NCBI RefSeq assembly: GCF_052857255.1 | Contig: NC_135498.1 | Coordinates: 86,190,639-86,254,638, forward strand | DNA: 64,000 bases | Direction of reading: 5' to 3' | DNA from: Amblyomma americanum | Taxonomy: Eukaryota > Arthropoda > Arachnida > Ixodida > Ixodidae | Part shown: positions 20,190 through 30,720 of the stretch, piece by piece | Position numbering within the stretch: the stretch's first letter is position 1 | Layout of the letters: every line of letters begins with the position of its first letter | Program-made: the position numbers and the translations under genes | Notes under the pieces: model-generated | What the model saw: only the letters and a program-made list of their open reading frames with translations | Databases searched by the model: none | What the model was told of the DNA's origin: nothing

Positions 20190-23100
20190 TCGACCCAATG
20201 GCATGACGTCAAAGATTTGAAGGCAAAAATTCAAAACCTACTCTGCTTTGTGGTAATGTCTCATTATGCGCATTGCTGCGCATTGTTATTTCTGTATCAC
20301 TTAGGATTGATATAGCGCCCCTTCGGAGGGCTTTTGTGATTGAAATATGCGACCTTTGGCAGCGTGGTGCAGGAGGCGCGACAATGTTTGACGCATACCG
20401 AGGCAGCTCTAATCATTAGAAGAAAGACGGCTGGGGAACGCTTGAGATTTGGGAAACTTTTTCACAAGTAAACCTAGATGATTTTGCCAGACAGTCCATG
20501 CCCCTTTGACATCGCATTGTTTATAGCACGGAGATTTCAATTCTATAGCAGGGGCTGAGAATCCTACAAGCTTCCTTCATGCCGAGAGAGTGCAGCCAGG
20601 CCTTACCCGCGTACAGTTGCCAGTACCTGCCCTGATTACAACGTGAACATTTTGGCAGAGATATGCCTGGTCGGGAGGAGAATTAGAGAGCAAATATTGA
20701 CCCTACACCAAATATTTGATCAGAGAACTGACATTTCGATAGCGGTCCGAGCCAATCTGGGTTCACTAGTCTGGGGCCAAAGGTGCGCTTTATAAATCAC
20801 CTGCGAGCGAACGTCCGAGGTTCGTCGCTCTACAAATCAAGAATGCAGTTACGAATGTCCCAGTTGGCTTCTACTGGTTCTCACGACGTTGTAGCGCAGC
20901 AAAGGCATAGCACGAAAAGCTGGAAGACGACCCTTTCTCTCTCTGCTGAGGTCACTGGCAAGTATCTCAAAGTGAATCAAGGTGACTCGGCAAGTCTGTC
21001 ATATAAAGGGGGTTTACCTCTACCTCATGACAATCGGTCTATACAAATAGCCCTCTTTACACGAACCCGATAGTATTGGGTCGAGTCCTAGGTCGAGCTG
21101 AGCGAGGTCAACCCACTTGAGGACGGCATGAACTTGATTTTAGGGGGTCGAGACCTGTTTGAGTGCCTCGATGCGCGCGCCATCGGGGCAGGGGGCCGAT
21201 TGAGGCACCCCAATATCAGCGACCGAAGGATTGAGCAGCGCATTGAGTGCGAGAAGTGGCAGCCTTCGAAGATGAGGGCCGCCACTGCGATTCGAAGGAG
21301 TCACAGCGGAAGCGAAAAAGAAGCTCGCATTTATCCTCTCACCTACCAGAGTCTTCGACTCGGCAGCGTTTATAGCACATCGGTGCGAGGTGGAGTTGAG
21401 CCAGCCTACTCGTTGGGGAGTGGGTTGAAACCGCCCCTCTTGGGTTCATGTAAACGCTGCAGTTGGCTCCAGGGCCCCGTTTGAGTTGTATTTGCCACTG
21501 TTCTTCCCGTGCTGTCACCTGAGTCATTGCCCCCCTGTGTTGTGGAAGAAACAGTGCTGTTCTCCTGTATCATCTTGAATAGGAACCCATTATTCTTTGA
21601 GTCACCTGTGCTTTGATGCAAACAATCCCTTATCATGTGGCGGCCAGGGGACGGGGGTGTTGGGGGGACCCTTTGGGTGTGGCCTTGGGTACCATTTTCT
21701 TTTTGTTGGCTGTGGAGAACCTTGACAACCAGATGAAATCGCACCGCAAGGTCAAGCAAAAGAAAAGCAGAAATACTTAAAAAATGCAGCCTAAGCAACT
21801 AAAAAGCAAAGAAAGCAGTCAAGTCTGTCAAAGTTCTGAGAAAAACCTGCGCCCAAGAACTTAAAAAAAAGGATGACGGTAGAGTATAGTAGCGACATAA
21901 TATTCTGACGGCAGCTGGAGCCAAGAAGCATGCTTTATTGGCGTGAATTGTCGTTGCATACGATTTATGTACAACTTTCAGAGCCTGTAAAATGCAAATC
22001 CTAGTTTCGATGTTGACGAAAATTGGGTTTTACAATCAAGAAAGGAAATGGCTGTGGTTTAGCGCTGGTTAAACCTAGAATCACGCGTTAGCTACATCTG
22101 GCCGATTGGAATTCGATCAGGCGAGTTGCAAAGTGAGTCTTTCGCCGCTCAGTTTCGCTGGGCGTTCCGCCTTCATCTTCGTCCCGCGTGATACGGCGCA
22201 CGCGGACAGCTGTGTCAGCTATTGCGCACCGCGCCGCAGGCAGCAGCAGCTGCTCCGCACCACGCGAGCGACCCACTTGACCAACTGCCGAACCACGTGA
22301 TCAACCCACGTGACCAACGGCGTCGCCACGGAGCTCAAGTGGTGCCACGCTGAAGGGCCGATGACGTAGCGTAGTGTAGCTATTGCTGCAAAAGGGGTGG
22401 AAAGGTCGCGGACAATATTTCTATATTTAGTTAAGTTGTTTTGCGAGATGAAATGAAAGACCAAAATATATGAAACCATGAATATTCTTTACTGTTACCT
22501 CTGATCTGTAAAAAATTTGACTCAAAAAATAAATCTGGCCGCAACAATAACTCTATTCCCTTATGAAGAAAAGGCTGCCACAAACCGCATTAAAATCGAA
22601 CTGTATTTAGACACGCTATAGCATATGAAAATTTCGATGTCATTCCTGCATAAAGTTTCAGCTGTGAACTCCTAACAATCGTAAGTGCATGTCTAAAGCT
22701 TACGTACAAAACCCATGGCGCATCCACAGGCCCAAACCGGCCACCTGGTCCTAGCTAACGCTCGTGGTTATGCTGTATGCGTCGTAAGAGATATCGCGCA
22801 ACTACACTGCTGCTCCATTTATATTTCACCTCTCAAAGCTTAAGCGTAGTGTTTAATACAAGAAATACTTTATTTTACCCTGCATGCCTCTTAACTGCAC
22901 ATTTGGGGAATCATTGAAGCGTGTTTTTCTTATGCGATACCAACACGGTACGCACTATATCAAGAAATAAGTCCTTGTTCTTTCGTGCAATGAGGAGGTC
23001 TACACTTTCATCGGCGTCAACACTCCTATACAACATAAGAACGCAGTTGCTTATGTCTGTGAAAGGACCACCTTCCAGCCAATGGCGCCCGCCGTTTCTC

Positions 23101-23345
23101 ATGAGCCTGCAGCATGAAAATGCACAGAGTGGCGCCAAAGTCAAGCAAAAAGTCTAGCCCTTTCCATAGAAAGAAAGGATTACCCCTTTCATAAAAACTC
23201 CATCTTTAGTCACACTAGCAGTGTCAGGAAAATCGGCCCGCGCCGTTCGGATGGAAGGTGTTCTTTCACGTGGAAAATGCACTGTGTTCTTGAGCTGTAT
23301 CCGACTACAGCAGGTGTGCCTGGTCATGTCGGGGGTTCCGTGCTT
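20190..23345 (+). repeat. Long repeat R1, direct copy A
   Basis: This non-coding repeat matches 33752-35263 plus 40637-41750 in direct orientation, and part of 30110-30720. Its first ~1.6 kb also matches 25000-26665 and 45700-47470 in inverted orientation. Shared phrases include GATTACAACGTGAACATTTTGGC (first 20 bases at about 20634) and AAGAAATAAGTCCTTGTT near 22963. No long open frame is conserved between copies. Confidence 0.8.
21056..21455. repeat. Palindromic TCGAG-rich core of R1, copy A
   Basis: The core is bounded by TTTACACGAACCCGATA on the left and TGGGTTCATGTAAAC on the right, which are inverted versions of one another. The interior is rich in GTCGAG/CTCGAC-type words. Equivalent cores occur at 25382-25876, 34027-34446 and 46141-46566. 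Confidence 0.65.
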
Positions 23346-24999
23346 AAGGTTAAAGGCGGAAATAGAAAACCATGAAACACGACAGAAGTTTTAACTTTTT
23401 GGTTACTTCGGCTGCAAACATCAGTAAAAATTTATCACACTTCTTATTACCCAACGCAAGAAAACTTTTAAATCAGTATAGTTCGCCCGTGTTGTTGCTT
23501 TGAAAAGAGTCGCTGGTATTTATATGCTCCTAAAATTCAGCTAATGCTTGTATACTGTGCTTGTTCTCAGATATTAGCCTCCAAAATACCACACCAATCT
23601 GCATAATATTTGTACTCAACATTATTGTACATTAGAAACTAACACCACGTGTGCACCGCCAGTTTCGAGTACCACGTAATTCAATGAGACGTTTTAAACC
23701 TACAATTTTTAGAAAATTGATATCTCTAGTAATTTTGCACGAAATATATATGGTTGGCATGCCGTACTCTTCAAAATCTCGTCTATAAAGAACTTCCTGC
23801 AATCACAACAAACCGTTCCCGCCGTCCGGAGAAAATCGATGAAATATGGCCAACATTTGAATCCACGCTGAATTTATGGTTATTCTGCACCTCTATCGTC
23901 ATGATGAAAGCCATGCAAAATATAAACCCTTGTCCAGATTTTGTGGTCCAGTTGAGCGCCTATAAGTATTCAATTCTTCAAGCGAATAGAATTTCGATCT
24001 TCATGACGTCACAGGTTTCCTACCGCATATATAGAAACATTCTGCAGGGGGCGCGAAAGAACAACGCAGAGCAACACAGCGGCCTTCAAAAAAGCGCGCG
24101 AAAAGAGAGCAGCGAGAAAACAGCACAAGGAAAACAACAGCATCGGGAAAAACACCAAAGGTAAAATTTGCGCTCTGGTGGGTGCATCGCTATGTTATGA
24201 AATTCTAAGTGCACAGTCAGATAGTTACAGCTAATCAACTGAAGGCTGGTTTTGATGTCGGTGTAAATGTGTCGTAGACATTAGGAAAACTCGTCGCTGG
24301 TGCATTCCCATTGCTCCAATTACTGTTCGGAGGTTCCAGTTGTAGTCGAAGCTAATAGGTATTTTGCTCGTGGCGTCACGGGTTCCATATCTGTCTGCAG
24401 TAGTCACCCATGAAAAAGAAAACCAGGGCCTTCTGTACTTGTTTTCAACAGGCCCCAATGATCAGTTGCCTGTTGCTACAAAATAAGAGCACCTTATCCG
24501 AAAAAAATGAAAAGAAAACAAGGATTTCCGGTTTCCAAGTAACGGCTGATATGTGCGGGCGGTTCGACACTTCTTTTTTGGCCAAAAACTCGATTTAAAC
24601 CACTCTGCGTATACTTTAAGCCTTACCTTAGCTTGTTGCAAAATCATATGACAGGAAAATCACCATACTTAGCAATACGCTTAATTAAACTCCTTTTAGT
24701 CCCCTAATTCCTCTTCCCTAGTGCTGGGTAGCCAACCGGAACGCCTTTCTGGTTAACATCCCTGCCTTTCCATCCTCCTCTTTATCTATCCATCTAAACT
24801 GTGAGCGTTAACCAAAATATTGTGTGTGATCCGTATATAAGGCGTTTACTTTATCCGCACTGTCTGCTGTGGTGGCCTGGTTACATCCGCGCTTAGTTCC
24901 AAATCCAACGGTGGTAGTTCTAATCTAATCCTGGTATTTTCTTCTGTGTTGATTTCTATTTCCTTTCTTGTGGTATGGTTCTCTCACAACTTCGACGAA
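23346..24999. other. Unassigned spacer between R1 arms (copy 1)
   Basis: No gene is recognised. A 136-codon frame at 23754-24164 has no similarity I know and is not preserved in the paralogous segment. Positions 24690-24800 (GCTGGGTAGCCAACCGGAAC onward) resemble a 3'-end LINE/SINE remnant common in arthropods. The rest is AT-rich non-coding sequence. Confidence 0.5.
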
Positions 25000-26665
25000 C
25001 TTGCCTTGTTTCTTTCCTTTTTCCTTGATATGGATATATTTCGAAATGATTTTTGCTTTTATTTTCTTGCTCGACGTTGTTGAGTGATTTCACGGGATTC
25101 TGTAGCATCTGCATAGCCCACAAAAAGAAATATCACACCCAAAAAGGCAGGTCCAGCCCGAAAGCTCCTCCAACCCTCTTCCCTTGTGGCCGCCACACAA
25201 TAAGGCATTGTTTGTGATTAAAACTAAATGTGGCTCACAGCATTGTGCGTCCGCATTCAGAACGTGTTGGTAAAACGGCATTGTTTATTCCCCAATGCAG
25301 AGGTGAAATGACTCAAGTGACAGCAGTTCAAGAATAGAACGGCAAACACACATCAAAGAAGGCATTCAGCCAATAGCAGCGTTTACATGAACCCGACAGG
25401 GCAGGGCTTACTCGAGTTTTCGGGTCGAAAACCAAATCCTGGGTTCAAGTTAACGCGCACCTAGTCGCTTCGAGAGTCGACGGGTCGGATCCAATCAACT
25501 CAACCGCATGCAGTAGGTTCACTCAACCCGACCCTGCCGCGATGTGCTATAAACGCTGTCGAGTCGAAGTGTCGGGTACGTGAGAGGATAAATGCGAACT
25601 TTTTTTTCGCTTGACTCGTTCAGTTCCTGAAACATCAGTGACATGCCTCAGCTCTGAAGGCTGCCACTGCTCGCACTCAACGCACTGCTCGACGCTTTTT
25701 TCGCGTCAGTTGAACGGATCATAAGGTTCCTCAGAGGGCCCGCTCTTCACCAGCGCGCGCATCGAGGCATGCCAACCGGTCTCGACTCGCTAAAATCGAG
25801 TTCATGTAGCTAAACACGCACTCATCGAGTGGGTCACCTTGCTCAGCCCGCTCCGAAGCTATCGGGTTTGTGTAATCAGGGCTAACGGTGTAGACCGACA
25901 GTCATGAGGTAAAGGCTAACCACCTTTCAAAGATGCACTTTCCAGTTACCTTGAGATAGTTGCCTGTAGAAAGGGTCCTCTTCTTGCTTTTTCCTGCTAA
26001 GCCTCTGCTGCAATACAACGACCTGAGAATCGGAGTAAGACTACTGGGGCATTCGCCTCTGCTTTCTTGATTTGTATGGCGACGAACCTAGCACAGTGGA
26101 ATGAAAGTGATTTAAAATGCGCGCCTCTGACTCCAAACTAGTGAACCCAGAATTTGCCGCATCGGCATCAAATTGTCCGTTCTGTAATCAAAACTTCTGC
26201 GTGTGTCATTTTTTTCTCTCCAATTCTCCTCCCGACCACGCATAAATTTGCCAAAATGTTCACGTTGTAATCATTGCAGGTGCTGCTGACTGTACGCGTG
26301 TTGCGTGTGTGCACCCTCTCTGCAAAAAGGTTTTTGCAGGTTTCTGAGCGTCTACTCCGGAATAGGCATCTCCGTGGTGTAAACAATGTTATATCAAAAG
26401 GGTACGGCCTGGCTGGAAAAATCATTCAGTTTTGCATGTCTGAAACGTTCCCCAACCGCCTCTCTTCTCACAGTTAAAACCGCGTCGGTATGCGTCACAG
26501 CTAGTCGCACTTCCCGCATGACGCTGCAAAAAGTCGCAAATTTCTATTAGAAAAGCACTGCAAAGGGGCGCTATGTAAATACAAAGCGATACGAAAAAAA
26601 AAAACGTCGCGAAGCTGGGCGCATAATGTTCAAACCGGTGACGTCGTGCCAACTGGTCCAAGAAA
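25000..26665 (-). repeat. Long repeat R1, inverted copy C
   Basis: The reverse complement matches the first ~1.6 kb of R1 copy A, including the GATTACAACGTGAACATTTT block (about 26250-26270) and the preceding GACGCATACCG block near 26490. With copy A it forms inverted arms of a ~6.5-kb palindromic structure. Confidence 0.8.
25382..25876. repeat. Palindromic core of R1, copy C
   Basis: Bounded by TTTACATGAACCCGACAG on the left and ATCGGGTTTGTGTAA on the right. It is the longest of the four cores, at about 495 bp. Confidence 0.6.
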
Positions 26666-27070
26666 CGTAGAAGATGAAGATAAAATTAACGGGATCATGC
26701 CGTTATTAAATGAGCGACGGATTTCGAAGGAGCCACGGTAAATACAATCTGAAGGACTGTGTAGAGCCCAGCGGCACAACAAAGTACCGTTGAGAGAAAA
26801 TTTGTAATTTCAGGACTGTTTACAATGGACAACAGCACGAATGGCGGCCAAGAGCGGACATTGACCATGTCCGAGACATCCCATAGAAAGCTGCATTCCT
26901 TCAAAACGCCCGTCTAGCTGAGCATTATCTGACGGAAATTATCGCGTTGCCGCCTTTTTTTTCGAAATAATTCAGATGGAAACGAGCACAAATTCACGCA
27001 AACAGGCCATCAAATTTTGACGGTACCATATCTGCTGCAAGCTATCTTCTTTAGCGGTAAAGAGTTGAAG

Positions 27071-27433
27071 ATGTCATTTCAGAAAAAAAAACAACAGCAT
27101 CGCCTGTCTCCACAGAAGGCTGCTGTAGATGTAAGGGAATCTGGTGCCATTTGTTGCATGGAGGTTTTACGCCTTGCAAAACAGCACGCTTCGCCTCGAG
27201 AGACTGCAACATTTCCCAAAATCAGCGAGAAGTTTTCAGCTGACATTACGTGGGAAGCAGCGTCAGCTGAAACCTGTAATAAATTGAGACGGTGTTGCCT
27301 ACATTTTCCTTTTTTTTCCTTTACATTGCAAAGTATTCATGAAAAGAAACAATACATTAGCTTTAGAACGAGCATTTTTATTGAAAACGACACAAAAAAG
27401 GGACGTACAAAGGAAACATCAGATCTGTTGTGA
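27071..27433 (+). pseudogene. R2 plus-strand ORF p1, basic N-terminus, histone-fold-like hint
   Basis: From the ATG at 27071 the frame reads a Lys/Gln-rich start (KKKQQHR), then RESGAICCMEVLRLAKQHAS and ISEKFSADITWEAASAETCN. A paralogue is at 48854-49114 with about 80 percent of residues alike over the first 75. The spacing of E-S-x-A, V-x-x-x-K-x-H, F-x-x-DI and a following Ala/Glu helix recalls histone H2B, but the alignment is about four residues short in helix 2. I regard this as a hint only. After about 27300 the copies diverge. Its function is unknown. Confidence 0.3.
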
Positions 27434-27626
27434 GCTTAATTGATAGCTCCTTAACAAGTGCGCATAGAAAAATAACGATACCGTGAAAAAATTGAGGAGC
27501 GAGTAACAGAAATTAAAGCCTGTCCGTTCGGACATTTGTCATGCAACATGGCTTGAATTGAAATGCTCGTTGTACGCAGGCCCCCGTTGACTAGCGCTAA
27601 GATACAAGCATGGGGTTTTCGTTGGT

Positions 27627-27910
27627 CTAGGCCTCCTGGTTCTCCTCCGGAAACAACAGATTCAGTTCCGGAACTTGGTTGCCATCCGGCAAATCGAAGA
27701 TGTCGTCGAACAGCCAGCCAAAGCCCATGGGCTCCTCTTCGTCGGGGCGTTGTTGCTTCTCTTTCTCTCCGTTCGGCGGGTTAACCCTGGTCAGCTTTAT
27801 TTTGAGAGGATCTGCGCCTGCTTCGCATTTCCACATTTCCGAAGGGCCGGCCTCCTCTCCGCCTCCGGATGTCTTGTTTGGCTTGAACTTCTTGGAGGGC
27901 CGAGGCTCAT
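27627..27910 (-). CDS. R2 minus-strand exon b, acidic C-terminal region (hypothetical)
   Basis: On the minus strand a splice acceptor CTTTGTAG at 27918-27911 is followed by about 94 open codons to a stop at 27627-27629. The peptide starts EPRPSKKFKPNKTSGGGEEA, has a basic centre, and ends with an acidic-hydrophobic tail (FGWLFDDIFDLPDG and LNLLFPEE). The paralogue at 49415-49698 is open as well. Reading phase fits the donor at the end of exon a (29089), so the two could be spliced in frame. The layout resembles a small nuclear regulator, with a nuclear-localisation-like KKFKPNK and an acidic tail; that is inference. Confidence 0.4.
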
Positions 27911-28232
27911 CTACAAAGATGAATAAACAGGTTAGAACCAAATGAAGTTTAACTGCAGAATGGAGCCAAGCGACAATACGTGTTCATAAAACTAAAAGAA
28001 GAAGAGACAATCTATAGAACCAGCTCCTCTTTTCTGCGTCCCTCGATTGGTCTATAATGACAAAATTTATATTACGCAACATATTGGCTTTGAGGTCTGC
28101 TGACAATACCAGTGATTATAAATGGGTTGCAGAAGTGAGGTTAGAATGCAGATAAAGCCTTTCAGCATGTCGCAATGCAAATACGGTATCCGCATAAGGC
28201 GTCCTCAAAACGAACCGCTCTGTTCAGTTTAG

Positions 28233-28538
28233 CTGGCAGAAGCGCAGTGTTCCGCCTGTGGCATTTGGTTCGGTCATAGGCACAATCAATCGTCGATCAC
28301 TTAGAACTGACGCCCACAAGATACAGACGCAGCAACGCAAGATTATGAGGATTAATAGTTTGGCGCATGCGGATTTCGATGAAGCCAAGCTTATCTATGC
28401 AGCAAAAAAAAATAAATTAGTTGTGGCATTTGTGGCTTCAGCTACTTGAAAATTAACATAATTAGAGAGTCCGACGGACAAGTCGGCGAGAATGGTCACA
28501 ACCCTGCTGCCGAACTCAGCTCGAGAAAACAAACACAG
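28233..28538 (+). pseudogene. R2 plus-strand exon p2 between splice-site candidates
   Basis: The segment lies between an acceptor (GTTCAGTTTAG) and a donor (CACAG then GTCAGC). One frame reads WQKRSVPPVAFGSVIG, then RRSLRTDAHKIQTQQRKIM and DEAKLIYAAKKNKL. Stops TGA (about 28447) and TAA interrupt its end. The paralogue at 55368-55665 is open over that end but has TAG as its second codon. The shared frame and shared splice signals argue for a former exon. I do not recognise the family. It lies in the intron of the minus-strand gene. Confidence 0.3.
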
Positions 28539-29088
28539 GTCAGCAACTCCGCCATGTCAGCGACAAAATTATGTTAAACATAAATTCTATATTTGAATGA
28601 GTATTTTGTTTGAAAAAGTTTTTTAGCTAATTTGAACTCTATTTTAGCTGTGTCTTTAGTTCCTCGCAACCGAAAATCAAGCGCTCATAGAAGCTAGCGC
28701 TGCCTGAGTCGGATGGCAACATTAAGTTTTGAACACGCACAGAGAGCACAGCGACTGCCGAGCTGAACTGCAAGCCATGTATGCACACTAAGAACTCAGC
28801 TATAAATATTGATTACCCGGAAAACAATCTGCAAGCAGCAAAAGAGGTTCGTAAGTGTTTTTGTTTAAATAATACGAAAACACTGGTGCCAATAGCCACC
28901 CGTTGCGTGATGTATTACCTGAGACTCTTAAAAAGCATCAACAGAATATTACTTGACACTTTGGTCTCTGAACCAACCTTAGATGAAATATTAATAAATG
29001 TTACATATATGATATCAGTCTCCCTACACTACGTTGTTCTGGGCGAAGTAGTCGCCGACAACCAAGTGCTTAGAAAACTATTACTTAC

Positions 29089-29350
29089 TTTTAAATTCCT
29101 TTCGCAGTCCATTTTTAATCTTGCGTTTCTTGTTGGGCTTGGTGCGGGTTCCGGATCTCTTGAGGGTGCCTTTGGGACCGGCGTTTTCTTTGCCATCTGT
29201 GTCGTCTTCTGAGTCGCTAGAGGTGAGCCCCCACAGCTTTTGAAGGCGAAGCAAGGGCGACATTTTCTCCATGCCCCCCTCCAAAATACGCTTTGCGCTC
29301 ATTCCCGTAATCAAAGGCACCGAAATGCTCTCGGAAACATCACAACACAA
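29089..29350 (-). CDS. R2 minus-strand exon a (hypothetical, IER-like hint)
   Basis: Minus-strand frame from an ATG at 29350 to a donor AAAA|GTAAGT at 29088. It contains ILEGGMEKMSPLLRLQKLW, an acidic run (SSDSEDDTDGKENAG) and a basic nuclear-localisation-like KPNKKRKIKNGLRKEF. The phase-1 end joins exon b in frame, giving a possible protein of about 180 residues. The paralogue has 15 extra residues here (MSRRDHGIQKH region) that loosely recall the N-terminal motif of IER2/IER5 immediate-early proteins. The similarity is weak and copy 1 lacks the key part. Confidence 0.35.
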
Positions 29351-30109
29351 CCTTTAGCAACAGCTACGCTGCTCGCTCGCCTTCAACACCCCAAGTGTCA
29401 CATTACAGTTCTGGAGCTTTTCTCATGTTTAAGAAAGGGTTGCTGTTGGCGAGAGTAAGTCGCGGCTCCACCAATGGGCTTTACCTTCTCTGTACAAAGG
29501 CGTACTTCTGGTCGCAGGTCAGGGAGATAAGAATACAAATGTTCCCAGTTTCCCACAAACCACTGGAACCAGATATCATATGTATTGAGGACAGCTAACC
29601 GTTCCTACTTTTCAAGGAGGTGTATGTGTGTTGACCTCATTTTTGAGACCAGCTTCTTTTTCACAAAAGCCTTTTTGTGTTCCTTTACAATGGAACAGGA
29701 TTTTCGGCGTTAGAAACCAGCGAGGAGAAGGACATTTCCACTGCCTTCGATGGTGCGATAAGAGGTGTTCTAGGAAGAGCAGCTGAATAGTTCTGGCGCA
29801 TTAGAGACAAACCCTCCAGCAAGATAATGGTGCGGCAGCGGCCATGGGGAAAACTTTAGGCAGACACGTTTTTGATGTCGGCTGGAGTGTCGGAGAATCG
29901 TAATCCGGTCTTTGTACCTCTGCCTTGTCTCTCTTATGCGTAACTAATATAAACGATCCTGTAAGAACAACTGTCGGTATGAAGAATAAGCTACCGATGC
30001 CCAGTAAACGTACGCCGCGTTAAATGCCGCAGGCAGTATTTCTGAGTAAACTAGTCCTAAAATGATGCGATGGCTTTATCGAACTTAACTTCATGTATGT
30101 ATGTGAGCT

Positions 30110-30720
30110 GCAGAAAGGGCTGCTGTGCGAAACGCAACAAGTGGCTGTCTGGTGTTATCTGACGCTTGTTATGATGCATACGTCTTAAAAAATCTGGCAC
30201 AACCACACTGCAGCTCAATATATATTTCAACTGAAAAAAAAATACAAAGCATTGTTTATTGCCCGAAATGGCTTCATTTGACCCTTGCATGATTTTTTTT
30301 CTGTGCACAAGCTGTAAATTGTTAGAGCGACTTTTTGCCACGCTGTACCAATGCTATATCAAGAAATAACCCTTTTTTTCCTGGCGGGATAAGCAGGTGT
30401 GCAAACTTTTTTCTTCGAGGATAGTAGGACACAACTTAAGAGCATTGTGTATTTGCGCTATCCAAGGACCCCCTTCGAGACAGTGGCGTCAGCCTATTGT
30501 CAAGACATCGCAGTGTGGCAATGCAGGAAGCAGCACCACAACGAAGAACGGAGGGTAGTCCTGACAACTAGAGGGAATTGAATACCCGAGTTCATCTACG
30601 GCTCCTTGCTTTGTCACACTAGCACTGTCGAGGAAATCGGCCGAGCCCACCGGTTCGAACGTGGTACTCTAATCAGCTTATCGCTTCTCAGCCGACCTTC
30701 ACCTTTGCGTTAAACGAATT
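30110..30720 (+). repeat. Partial R1 repeat, copy E
   Basis: Phrases such as ATGATGCATACGTCTTAAAA, CTATATCAAGAAATAA and TCACACTAGCACTGTCGAGG parallel 22760-23240 of copy A and 41160-41640 of copy B. Only the right-hand part of R1 is present, and it is more diverged. No gene is seen. Confidence 0.65.

Larger units (their letters stand above)
26666..30050. repeat. Module R2, copy 1 (no large insertion)
   Basis: This segment is colinear with 48440-57060 once the PLE dimer there is removed. Both copies hold exon-like ORFs on both strands with matching splice-site candidates. Shared landmarks are AAGATGTCAT (27069 and 48852), the acidic minus-strand ORF, the acceptor CAGTTTAG (about 28225-28232 and 55360-55367) and a basic minus-strand ORF near 29100 and 56200. 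It follows the inverted R1 arm in both copies. Confidence 0.75.

Noticed and set aside
22088..22330. GC-rich ORFs suggesting a coding exon
   Set aside because: Frames on both strands are short and the segment shares CACGTGACCAAC-like words with the SINE body at 40900-41000, so a repeat is more likely.
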